Source: Campylobacter sp. RM12651 (GTDB lineage Bacteria; Campylobacterota; Campylobacteria; Campylobacterales; Campylobacteraceae). From it: a stretch of DNA of 64,000 bases. Under the pieces are notes generated by a model, which was given only the letters and a program-made list of their open reading frames with translations, was not told the DNA's origin and did no database searches. Positions 11,201 to 18,096 of this stretch are shown here, one piece after another. The stretch is from NCBI RefSeq assembly GCF_022369475.1, contig NZ_CP059600.1, positions 682,001 to 746,000 of the forward strand, in the 5' to 3' direction. Positions within the stretch are counted from its first letter, which is position 1; every line of letters starts with the position of its first letter. The translations under genes were made by a program, and so were the position numbers.

Positions 11201-11840
11201 CTGGGCTTATGATATTGGTTATGGTGGGCTTGACCATGTTTTAGCTAGTGGAGAAGATGTGAATGTATTAGTAATGGATACTGAAGTTTATTCAAATACA
11301 GGCGGACAAGCTTCAAAATCAACTAGAACAGGTGCAGTAGCACAATTTGCTGCAAGTGGTAAGCCAAGTCAGAAAAAAGACTTAGGACAAATTGCTATGA
11401 CTTATGGAAATATTTTCGTAGCTCAAGTAAACTCAAACGCTAACTATGCTCATTTTATTAAAGCATTAATCGCAGCTGAAGCTTACGATGGACCAAGCTT
11501 AATCATTTGCTATAGCCCTTGTATAGCTCACGGAATTAAAGGTGGAATGGGTGCTAGTGGTGATCACGCAGAAATCGCAACTAAGTGTGGTTATTGGCCA
11601 ATTTACACATTTGATCCAAGATTAGAAGCAGAGGGTAAAAATCCATTAAAAATTGCTTCAAAAGAACCTGATTGGAATTTATATGAAGAGTTCTTAATGG
11701 CAGAAGTTCGTTATAACTCACTAAAAAAAGGAAATCCAAAAGAAGCAGCAGAACTATATGCTCGCAACAAAGCAGATGCGCAAAGACGCTATAGACAATT
11801 AAAGCGTTTAGCAGCAGCTGATTATAGCGTTTCTGAATAA
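8289..11840 (+). CDS. por: Pyruvate:ferredoxin (flavodoxin) oxidoreductase
   Basis: A single-chain, 1183-residue thiamine-diphosphate enzyme that converts pyruvate and CoA to acetyl-CoA and CO2 while reducing ferredoxin or flavodoxin. Domains in order: the PFOR N-terminal domain with YPITPSSPMADYTDIW, domain II, the gamma-type domain, two [4Fe-4S] ferredoxin motifs (CIQCNQCASVCPHAV and CTGCELCVTECPSKE), a further cysteine pair in FHGACPGCGETPY for the proximal cluster, and the TPP domain with GDGWAYDIGYGGLDH and EVYSNTGGQASKSTRTGA. It is monocistronic, with its own AAAAGG ribosome-binding site and a strong terminator. It is the main oxygen-sensitive link from glycolytic or amino-acid-derived pyruvate to the TCA cycle in Campylobacter. 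Confidence 0.96.
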   Translation: MAKVMKTMDGNEAAAYAAYAFTEVAGIYPITPSSPMADYTDIWASQGKKNIFGMPVKIVEMQSEAGAAGSVHGSLQAGALTTTYTASQGLLLKIPNMYKIAGQMLPGVIHVAARAIAAQALSIFGDHQDIYAARQTGFAMLCSNSVQQAMDLAGVAHLSAIKGRVPFMHFFDGFRTSHEIQKIEVMDYEVFKRLIDMDAVQAFRDTCLNPEHPKTRGTAQNDDIYFQTRELANKFYDALPDVVADYMKEISKVTGRTYKPFVYYGAADATRVIVAMGSVNEALTEVVDYLNKKGEKVGVMMVHLYRPFSLKYFFEEMPKSVKKIAVLDRTKEPGSIGEPLYLDIKAAYYDKENAPLIVGGRYGLSSKDVDPAQLLAVYENLNQEKPKNNFTIGINDDVTHLSLPLGKKISLGDESTTECLFYGLGADGTVGANKNSIKIIGDKTDLYAQAYFAYDSKKSGGYTRSHLRFSKKPITSTYLVSTPHFIACSVAAYLDIYDVLAGIRENGTFLLNSIWDEQTTIEKIPNKVKKVLAEKNVNFYIINATKLARDIGLGNRTNTIMQSAFFKLAKIIDYEDAQKYMKEFAYKSYVKKGEAVVEMNYKAIDIGAQGLVKVTVDPAWANLVIDEKKADDKYIGTAFVENIVKPMNAAKGDDLPVSAFIGYEDGSFEHGTTQYEKRGVGVMVPKWIEANCIQCNQCASVCPHAVIRPFLINDEEMANAPAGVKEHSIDAKGVKGESLKFKIQVSTLDCTGCELCVTECPSKEKSLVMVPLEEELEKGEQDNADYLFHKVTYKDNFIAKDTTKGAQFAQPLFEFHGACPGCGETPYITLVTRMFGERMMIANATGCSSIYGGSAPSTPYRKNDKGFGPAWGNSLFEDNAEFGMGMRVATETIRHRIEDIMINTKDKAPNAIAALYGEWLANKKNADITADVRDRLIPLLEQHAELEGAKEILGLKSYVAKKSQWIFGGDGWAYDIGYGGLDHVLASGEDVNVLVMDTEVYSNTGGQASKSTRTGAVAQFAASGKPSQKKDLGQIAMTYGNIFVAQVNSNANYAHFIKALIAAEAYDGPSLIICYSPCIAHGIKGGMGASGDHAEIATKCGYWPIYTFDPRLEAEGKNPLKIASKEPDWNLYEEFLMAEVRYNSLKKGNPKEAAELYARNKADAQRRYRQLKRLAAADYSVSE

Positions 11841-11842
11841 TT

Positions 11843-11864
11843 TCAAGCCCTTTTTAGGGCTTGA
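11843..11864 (+). terminator. Terminator of por
   Basis: An 8-bp stem TCAAGCCC/GGGCTTGA with a 6-nt loop starts 3 nt after the por stop codon and is followed by ATTATTTTATT. Confidence 0.85.
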
Positions 11865-12487
11865 TTATTTTATTACTCAAATAGAATTTAAAACATTAAT
11901 ATAATTTTTTAATAACTAGTGAATTATTAATCATATTAATCTTTTTATGAAGAAATAAGAAACATTATTGACACTTATAAAAGCATTAAAACACTTTCAT
12001 AGTTTTATACTCAAAAATTAAAATTATTTTTTAAGAATATATAAAAATATCATCTAATTATTATAAATTAAAGTAATTACTTAAATGGTGTTAATTTGCC
12101 TATTTAAAGCTTAATAGTATATATTCAAAATTAGCGTAAATAAAGGCAAATTAAATATTTAAAATATTAGTAAATTTATACTATAGATTTATAAGCAATG
12201 TGAAAAATTATTAATTATTAAAATACTAAAAAAGAATTTTTTTATAAGTTTATTACTAATAAATATTGATGATATTTTATTTTTTATATTAATTTTATTA
12301 CAAATTCTCTAATTCAAAATACCATAAAATCGTGATTTTTTATATATTATAATTTTTATCTTATGAGATTATAAAAAAAATAATATTTGACTTATAATGT
12401 AATTTAGAATAATATTTTGCTATTAATTTTTTATTTTAAGAAAAAAATAAAGATTAATACCAAAATTCTTATTTAAAGGAGTTTTAT
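11865..12487 (+). other. Long AT-rich intergenic region before mfrA
   Basis: About 620 bp with no credible open reading frame, RNA gene or tandem repeat. It is almost pure A and T. It must contain the mfrABE promoter: TATAAT at 12393-12398 is the best -10 candidate, and AAAGGAG directly precedes the mfrA start. The length suggests room for regulator binding, but I see no clear operator. Confidence 0.4.
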
Positions 12488-14332
12488 ATGAATGAAGAAA
12501 AATTCAATAGGCGAGATTTCATAAAATCAGCTACTATTGGTGTTGGTGCAGTAGCAGCTAGCACAAGCCCTGTATCAATTATGGCAAGTGAGCTTAAAAA
12601 AAGTGGTAAAAATACCTCACTACCAAGCGTAGATGTTTTAGTTATCGGCTCTGGTGGTGCTGGTCTTAGAGCTGCTGTTGCGGTTAGAAAAAATCATCCA
12701 AATTTAAATGTTGTAGTAGTTAATAAAGGTATGCCATCACGAAATGCAACCTGTATGGCTGAAGGTGGGATTAATGGTGTGATTGATTTTGAAAATGGTG
12801 ATTCAAACAAATTACACGCGTATGATACTGTTAAAGGTAGTGATTTTTTAGGCGATCAAGATGCAATTATTAAATTTGCACAAAAGGCTACCGAAGCAAT
12901 TCACGAACTTGATTATGCAGGAATGCCTTTTAATAGACAACAAGATAAAACGGTTGCAAGACGTTTTGCTGGTGGTGCAAAATATGAACGCTGTAATTAT
13001 GCAGCCGATAAAACAGGTTCTATTATGATGCACACCTGTCTTGATGAAGCTATTACAAATGGTGTTAATTTCTTGCTTGACCATTACTTACTTGACATTG
13101 CGATTGATAATAATGAGTGTGAAGGTGTAGTTCTTTTAAATATGCAAACAGGAGATGTAGTGCCTGTATTAGCAAAATCAGTAGTTCTAGCAACAGGTGG
13201 TTATACTCGTGTGTTTTATAACCGCACTTCAACCCCATTTAATGCTAGTGGAGATGGAATTGCTGCAGCACTTAGAGCTGGACTTGCGTTTAAAGACCCT
13301 GAAATGCTTCAATTTCACCCAACAGGAGTTAGAAATGGTGGTGCATTAATTACTGAAGCGGCAAGAGGTCTTGGTGGAAAATTAATTAATAATAAAGGCG
13401 AACGCTTTATGAGTAAATACTCAAATCGTCTTGAGCTTGCTCCAAGAGATATTGTTTCTCGTTCAATTGAAAGTGAAATTCGTTTGGGCAATGGATTTGG
13501 AGAAGGAATGGGCTCTTATGTTCTTTTAGATGTTACACATTTAGGTGAAGAACAAATTATGAATGAATTACCACAAATTCGTCATATTGGACTTTTATTT
13601 GAAGGTATAGATTTAGTAAAAGAACCAATTAAAATTCGTCCAACAGCACACTATTCAATGGGTGGTATAGAAATTGCAAAATTTGATGATATGAGTACTC
13701 ATTTAGCAGGACTTTTTGCTGCAGGTGAGACAAGTTGTGCTTCAATTCACGGAGCAAATCGTCTAGGTGGAAATAGCTTAGCTGATGCGGCAGTTACAGG
13801 CAAACTTGCAGGTGAGGGTGCAGGTGAGTATGCAAATAAAAGACAAAATTATGGCTCTGGCAAACACGCTGAAGAATTAGCTCAAAAATGGAGAATTAAG
13901 CTAAAAGATATAACAAGTGGCAATTCAAAACCTAACGAGCTTTATGATTTAAGAGAAGAATTTGGACAATATAACTGGGATAATATGGGAATTTATAGAA
14001 CAGGAGAAAAGCTTGAAAAACATATAAAAATCCTAGATGAGATTTGGGCTAAATATAATAATCTTAAAATTTCAAATCCAAATATGTTCTATAACACCGC
14101 TTTAATTGAGTATTTAGAATTTGGAAATCTCATTCTTTTAGCAAGATGTGCTTGTCTTGGTGCATTAAATAGAAAAGAAAGCCGTGGGGCTCATACTAGA
14201 GAAGATTATCCAACAAGAGATGATGAGAATTTCTTAAAACATAGCCTTGTTACTTTAAAAGATGACAAATTAAGCCTTAGTTATAAAGATGTAGTTATTA
14301 CAGAATTTAAACCTGAAGAAAGGAAATACTAA
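12488..14332 (+). CDS. mfrA: Methylmenaquinol:fumarate reductase, flavoprotein subunit
   Basis: A 614-residue fumarate reductase/succinate dehydrogenase type flavoprotein with a twin-arginine signal (NRRDFIKS, RR at 8-9, hydrophobic stretch to ~residue 32). It is therefore exported folded to the periplasm, which marks it as MfrA rather than cytoplasmic FrdA. FAD-binding VDVLVIGSGGAGLRAA is at ~48-62, the active-site motifs are HPTGVRNGGALITEAARG and RPTAHYSMGGIEI, and the C-terminal flavin loop is SIHGANRLGGNSLADA. The His that carries covalent FAD in FrdA/SdhA aligns here with Ala87 (RNATCMAEGG). First gene of mfrABE. In C. jejuni and Wolinella this complex oxidises methylmenaquinol and reduces fumarate outside the inner membrane. 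Confidence 0.93.
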   Translation: MNEEKFNRRDFIKSATIGVGAVAASTSPVSIMASELKKSGKNTSLPSVDVLVIGSGGAGLRAAVAVRKNHPNLNVVVVNKGMPSRNATCMAEGGINGVIDFENGDSNKLHAYDTVKGSDFLGDQDAIIKFAQKATEAIHELDYAGMPFNRQQDKTVARRFAGGAKYERCNYAADKTGSIMMHTCLDEAITNGVNFLLDHYLLDIAIDNNECEGVVLLNMQTGDVVPVLAKSVVLATGGYTRVFYNRTSTPFNASGDGIAAALRAGLAFKDPEMLQFHPTGVRNGGALITEAARGLGGKLINNKGERFMSKYSNRLELAPRDIVSRSIESEIRLGNGFGEGMGSYVLLDVTHLGEEQIMNELPQIRHIGLLFEGIDLVKEPIKIRPTAHYSMGGIEIAKFDDMSTHLAGLFAAGETSCASIHGANRLGGNSLADAAVTGKLAGEGAGEYANKRQNYGSGKHAEELAQKWRIKLKDITSGNSKPNELYDLREEFGQYNWDNMGIYRTGEKLEKHIKILDEIWAKYNNLKISNPNMFYNTALIEYLEFGNLILLARCACLGALNRKESRGAHTREDYPTRDDENFLKHSLVTLKDDKLSLSYKDVVITEFKPEERKY

Positions 14333-15291
14333 TGAAAATTTTAATTGACCGCTTTAATGGAGTTGATAAATTTGTTCAAGCATATGATTTAAGTATAGAT
14401 GAAGTAAAGGGAAAAACGCTTTTAGCCTTATTACAACATATAAAACGCACTCAAGATATTTCACTAAATTTTACTTCGGCTTGTCGTATGGCGATTTGTG
14501 GTGCTTGTGGTGTGCGTGTGAATGGGCATTCATACCTTGCTTGTGATACTAAAATGGATGATTTATTAAAAGAATATGACAATCCTGAAAGCTTAAAAAT
14601 CTCTCCTTTGGCAAATTTTAAAGTTCTTTCGGATTTGGTTGTAGATTGGGAGCCAAGTATTGAGAATTTAAGAAAAATAAAACCAACTATAACACCAAAA
14701 GAAGCCTTTTCTGATAAAAAAGGTTGCGTGCAAACTCAAGCTGAAGTTGATGCTATTAAAAAACAATGGGATTGTATTTTATGTGGTTGTTGTGCTAGTG
14801 AATGTAATAAACTTGAAGCTGATTCAAGTGATTATATGGAACCATTTGTATTTACTCACGCATTTCGTGCTGCTTATGATTCACGCTCAAAAGATGCTTT
14901 AAAACACTTAAAACCATCTATTGCAAATGGTCTTTGGATGTGCGTTCATTGTCAAGAGTGTGCCGACCGCTGTCCTAAAGGAATTAGTGCTGCTGATGAT
15001 ATAGCAATGCTAAGAGTAATGGCTATGAAAAAAGGTTTAAAAGATGGCACAGGACCAGCTCACGCAGAAGCATTCTTAAAAGACTTAGAAGATACAGGTA
15101 GATTAAATGAGATTTATTTAGCACTTCGCTCTGAAGGTGTTTTAGCAAATACTACAAAAATAGATATTGCATACAATCTAATGAAAGCAGGTAAGATGAA
15201 TCCATTACATATTTTTGGTGATGAAGAAATTGAAGGTCATGAAGATTTAGTAAAAATGATTGAAGCAGCTAGAGCTGCTAATAAGGAGTAA
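14332..15291 (+). CDS. mfrB: Methylmenaquinol:fumarate reductase, iron-sulfur subunit
   Basis: A 319-residue electron-transfer subunit. The N-terminal plant-type [2Fe-2S] domain carries CRMAICGACGVRVNGHSYLAC, and the C-terminal bacterial ferredoxin domain has CILCGCCASECNK and CVHCQECADRCPKG for the [4Fe-4S] and [3Fe-4S] or second cubane centres. It passes electrons from MfrE to MfrA. No signal peptide is visible, so it is presumably exported with MfrA through the Tat system. Its start overlaps the mfrA stop by one base (TAATG). Confidence 0.94.
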   Translation: MKILIDRFNGVDKFVQAYDLSIDEVKGKTLLALLQHIKRTQDISLNFTSACRMAICGACGVRVNGHSYLACDTKMDDLLKEYDNPESLKISPLANFKVLSDLVVDWEPSIENLRKIKPTITPKEAFSDKKGCVQTQAEVDAIKKQWDCILCGCCASECNKLEADSSDYMEPFVFTHAFRAAYDSRSKDALKHLKPSIANGLWMCVHCQECADRCPKGISAADDIAMLRVMAMKKGLKDGTGPAHAEAFLKDLEDTGRLNEIYLALRSEGVLANTTKIDIAYNLMKAGKMNPLHIFGDEEIEGHEDLVKMIEAARAANKE

Positions 15292-15294
15292 GTT

Positions 15295-16155
15295 ATGCAA
15301 CAAAAAGATTTCGCTTTTTTCCCTGGCTGTGTTTTAAGTCAAGCAGCTAAAGAATCAAAAATGTCATTAGAAGCAATAGCTCCAATACTAGGTATAACTT
15401 TACACGAGATTAAGGGTTGGAGTTGCTGTGGTGCATCTCAAGCACAAGATGTAGACCCAATAGCAGCACTTGTAGCAAATGCTAGAAATATAGCATTAGC
15501 TGAGAATATGAATATGCCAATGCTAACAACCTGTAGCACTTGTATGCTAACTTTAACTCGTGCAAAAACTGCTTTAGATAAAGGTGCAAAAGACCGCATA
15601 AATGAATATTTAGCAAAAGGTAATATGAAATATCAAGGAAATAATGAAATAACAAGCCTTTTATGGATTTTGTATGAGAATTTAGATACCTTAAAATCAA
15701 AAGTTGTTAAGCCACTTTCTAATCTAAAAGTAGCTTTATTTTATGGTTGTCATAGTATTCGCCCTGAAAAATCATATAACGCAAAAGAAAGTTCAACTAA
15801 TCCAAAAAGCTTTGAAGCTGTAGTTAGTGCGCTCGGTGCGACAATAGTTCCGTTTGAAAAACGCTTAGATTGCTGTGGTTTTCACGCTAGTTATCCAGCA
15901 GTAAAATCGGTGCAAAAAATGTCATCTCAAATTGTTGGTAGTGCTGATAAAAATGGTGCTGATTGCGTTGTTACACCTTGTCCGCTTTGCCAAATGCAGC
16001 TTGATATTTACCAAGAACGCTATCAAGATGCAATGGGTTCTGAAATTAGAAAGCCAATAATTCATCTTTCTCAATTAGTAGGATTAGCACTTGGTCTTAG
16101 CAACGAGCAATTAGGACTTGATTTAAATATAATTGATGCTACAAAATTAGCATAA
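15295..16155 (+). CDS. mfrE: Methylmenaquinol:fumarate reductase, CCG-domain subunit
   Basis: A 286-residue subunit with two cysteine-rich CCG domains: GWSCCGASQAQD with downstream TTCSTCMLTL, and LDCCGFHASYP with TPCPLCQMQLD. Such SdhE/MfrE subunits replace the dihaem membrane anchor, contact the membrane by amphipathic helices and transfer quinol electrons. There is no transmembrane helix. Only 3 bp separate it from mfrB, whose last codons contain the AAGGAG ribosome-binding site for mfrE. Last gene of the operon. Confidence 0.92.
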   Translation: MQQKDFAFFPGCVLSQAAKESKMSLEAIAPILGITLHEIKGWSCCGASQAQDVDPIAALVANARNIALAENMNMPMLTTCSTCMLTLTRAKTALDKGAKDRINEYLAKGNMKYQGNNEITSLLWILYENLDTLKSKVVKPLSNLKVALFYGCHSIRPEKSYNAKESSTNPKSFEAVVSALGATIVPFEKRLDCCGFHASYPAVKSVQKMSSQIVGSADKNGADCVVTPCPLCQMQLDIYQERYQDAMGSEIRKPIIHLSQLVGLALGLSNEQLGLDLNIIDATKLA

Positions 16156-16157
16156 TT

Positions 16158-16176
16158 TTAGGGGCTAAGCCCCTAA
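16158..16176. terminator. Bidirectional terminator between mfrE and the LysR gene
   Basis: An 8-bp stem TTAGGGGC/GCCCCTAA with a 3-nt loop begins 3 nt after the mfrE stop and contains the stop codon of the convergent LysR gene (16165-16167). T-runs lie on the plus-strand side, A-runs on the other. Confidence 0.8.
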
Positions 16177-17064
16177 TTCTTTTGCCATTTTTATAAACTC
16201 AAGCTCTAAATGTGAGAGTTTTTTATCTTTTTTATAAGCTATAACTAATGTTTTAATTAAATTATTATCCTTTATATTAAATAATTTTATTTTATCTTTT
16301 TTATCATCTTTTATTAATTCGCTAATAGTAAAAGTAGCACCAACACCACTTGCTACTATTGAATTTGCAATATCAAAAGTCTCAGTTTCGCATAAAATTT
16401 TAGGAATAAATTCATTGTTTTTAAACATTAAATCAATATCTAATCTACTTCTTTGAGAAGATTTTGGCAGAATAAATTTCTCATTTTTTAGTTCTTTGAT
16501 TGATATTTCTGGTAATTCTTTATTTTTATATTTTAAAGATAATTCGTGTAAAGATGGCAGTGCTAGAAAAACATTGCTGCTTTTTATTATTTCATATTTT
16601 AAATATTTTATATCAAGTGGTAAAACTAGCATTCCAAGGTCAATTTCATCATCATAAATCATTTGTTTGATTTTAAGCGTTGAAAAGATTTGAGAAATTT
16701 TAATATCAGCGTCGCTAAAACGCTTGCAAAATTGTGGCAAGAGATTTGGAATCATATTATAGCCATTTTGTAAGAATGCTATACGAATTTTGCCAGTTTT
16801 GGCATTGTTTAGTGCTGAAATTTCAGTATCAAGCTCTGCTATCATATCTTTTATTAGATTTGCTTTTTTTAAATATATTTCTCCTGCTTCGGTTAAAGAT
16901 ATTGGATTTGTGCTTCTATTAAAAAGCGTGGTTTTTAGCTCATTTTCTAATGCAAAAATACTTTGAGATAATGATGGTTGCGGTATTTTAAGCTCATTTG
17001 CAGCCTTTGTAAAGCTTTGTAATTTTGCTACTTTTAAAAATAGTTGCATATGTCTAAAATTCAT
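16165..17064 (-). CDS. LysR-family transcriptional regulator
   Basis: A 299-residue protein with the classic N-terminal winged helix-turn-helix (FRHMQLFLKVAKLQSFTKAANELKIPQPSLSQSIFALENELKTTLFNR, residues 3-50) and a periplasmic-binding-protein-like effector domain from ~residue 90. It converges on mfrABE, so it is not positioned to share a promoter with it. An inverted repeat 31-49 bp upstream of its start is a good autoregulatory site. No divergent gene starts in the 400 bp upstream, which is unusual for LysR regulators. Target and ligand are unknown. Confidence 0.88.
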   Translation of the reverse strand: MNFRHMQLFLKVAKLQSFTKAANELKIPQPSLSQSIFALENELKTTLFNRSTNPISLTEAGEIYLKKANLIKDMIAELDTEISALNNAKTGKIRIAFLQNGYNMIPNLLPQFCKRFSDADIKISQIFSTLKIKQMIYDDEIDLGMLVLPLDIKYLKYEIIKSSNVFLALPSLHELSLKYKNKELPEISIKELKNEKFILPKSSQRSRLDIDLMFKNNEFIPKILCETETFDIANSIVASGVGATFTISELIKDDKKDKIKLFNIKDNNLIKTLVIAYKKDKKLSHLELEFIKMAKELGA

Positions 17065-17419
17065 CTTTTATCCTAATTTAAATTCTTTATTTTTCATATA
17101 AATATTTTATATGTTATTTGGTAATAAAATAAAAAATAGCTTTATAAAATTTTTTACTTTTAAAATTTAAATAGATAATATTTATTATTAAGATTTTAAA
17201 ACAAGGTAAAAATGATTATTCTAGCGTGGGTAATACCTGAATTATAAGTAAAATAGCAAAAATAATATGCTAAATAATATTGACATTACAACAAATTCTA
17301 CTTTAGATTAATATATCTTGTAAGAATATTTTAAAGCAAATTGAAGCTGTATTTTATGGTTTTCATATTATATAAATTTATATAATTTTTAAAGATTAAT
17401 TACTAAGTAAAGCAATGAT
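17065..17419. other. AT-rich intergenic region upstream of the LysR gene
   Basis: About 355 bp without a supported gene. It contains the LysR-gene promoter region and the palindrome at 17095-17113. On the plus strand an AAGGTAAAA ribosome-binding-site-like sequence precedes an 11-codon ATG frame near 17212, which ends at once and resembles nothing I know. Confidence 0.4.
17095..17113. promoter_or_regulatory. Inverted repeat, candidate LysR operator
   Basis: CATATAAA-TAT-TTTATATG is a perfect 8-bp inverted repeat with a 3-bp centre, 31 bp upstream of the LysR start. It fits the T-N11-A shape of LysR-type sites. In DNA this AT-rich a chance palindrome is possible. Confidence 0.4.
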
Positions 17420-17460
17420 TTTAAATTCTTATTTTGTAAAAATCAAAATAAGAATTTAAA
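17420..17460 (-). terminator. Terminator of the serA-phosphatase operon
   Basis: A perfect 17-bp inverted repeat (TTTAAATTCTTATTTTG and its complement, 7-nt loop) lies 7 bp past the stop of the phosphatase gene. It is the longest stem I found in the window. Confidence 0.7.
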
Positions 17461-17466
17461 CAAGCA

Positions 17467-18096
17467 TTATAAACCTAATTGAATTTCTTTAGAATATAAA
17501 TATCCTAAATGATTGGTGTTATTTAAGGTTATTATTTTTGCTAAATCATTAGATATTTCAAGGACATTAATGCAGGTATTATCTTGAGTAATGTTCCAAA
17601 ATGAGCTAAGTGGTGCATTTAATAAATGAGAAATGATTACCTTATTTACTGCATCGTGAGCGAAAACTGCAATTGTTTTTCCATCGTATTTTGTAATATA
17701 ATCGTTTATTGCAAGTTTTACTCTATTTAAAATATCTTCTAAGCTTTCTCCATTAGGCATTTTTACTAAATGTGGGGTTTGCTTCCATTTTTTTAATAAA
17801 TCTTGTTCTATTTCACTTGATAATCTACCTTCCCAAGTTCCGTGATTTATCTCTAATAATCTTTCATCTTTTAAAACTTCTTTATTGTGAAATTTAGCAC
17901 TTTCACAAGCTGTTTCATAAGCTCTTTTTAAAGGACTTGCTATAAAAAAATCAATTTGTATATTTTTTAAAGCAAGGGCTAATTTCTTAGCTTGCTCCTT
18001 GCCTAAATCACTTAAATCAGTATCAATTTGACCTTGATATCTACCTTCTTTATTCCAATTAGTTTGCCCGTGTCTAAGTAGTATTAGATTAATCAT
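17467..18096 (-). CDS. Histidine phosphatase (phosphoglycerate mutase-like)
   Basis: A histidine phosphatase superfamily protein of about 209 residues. The catalytic RHG is in ILLRHGQTNWNKEGRYQGQIDTDLSDLG, the arginine motif is SPLKRAYETA, the acid/base Glu lies in LLEINHGTWEG, and the second catalytic His is in VFAHDAVNKV. The length and motifs suit a monomeric GpmB/CobC-like phosphatase rather than glycolytic GpmA. The ATG at 18096 overlaps the serA stop by 8 bp; an upstream start at 18117 is possible but less likely. Because it follows serA directly, a phosphoserine phosphatase role is attractive, but that is inference from context. Confidence 0.82.
   Translation of the reverse strand: MINLILLRHGQTNWNKEGRYQGQIDTDLSDLGKEQAKKLALALKNIQIDFFIASPLKRAYETACESAKFHNKEVLKDERLLEINHGTWEGRLSSEIEQDLLKKWKQTPHLVKMPNGESLEDILNRVKLAINDYITKYDGKTIAVFAHDAVNKVIISHLLNAPLSSFWNITQDNTCINVLEISNDLAKIITLNNTNHLGYLYSKEIQLGL

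Noticed and set aside
11865-12487. A CRISPR array, tandem repeat or tRNA in the long gap
   Set aside because: No repeated unit with regular spacing and no cloverleaf-like sequence is visible, only AT-rich DNA.
12848-13084. A 78-codon minus-strand open frame inside mfrA
   Set aside because: It is fully contained in the mfrA coding region, has no ribosome-binding site or recognisable motif, and its cysteine/isoleucine-rich composition is what an antisense frame gives. Similar antisense frames inside glmM, serA, alaS, accC and gatB were rejected for the same reason.
17212-17247. An 11-codon plus-strand frame after an AAGGTAAAA sequence
   Set aside because: It stops after 11 codons and the other frames downstream show no protein-like continuation. 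It is mentioned only as a possible remnant.
17467-18096. Glycolytic phosphoglycerate mutase GpmA
   Set aside because: The protein is shorter than GpmA and has the arrangement of monomeric histidine phosphatases. The serA neighbour also argues against a glycolytic role.
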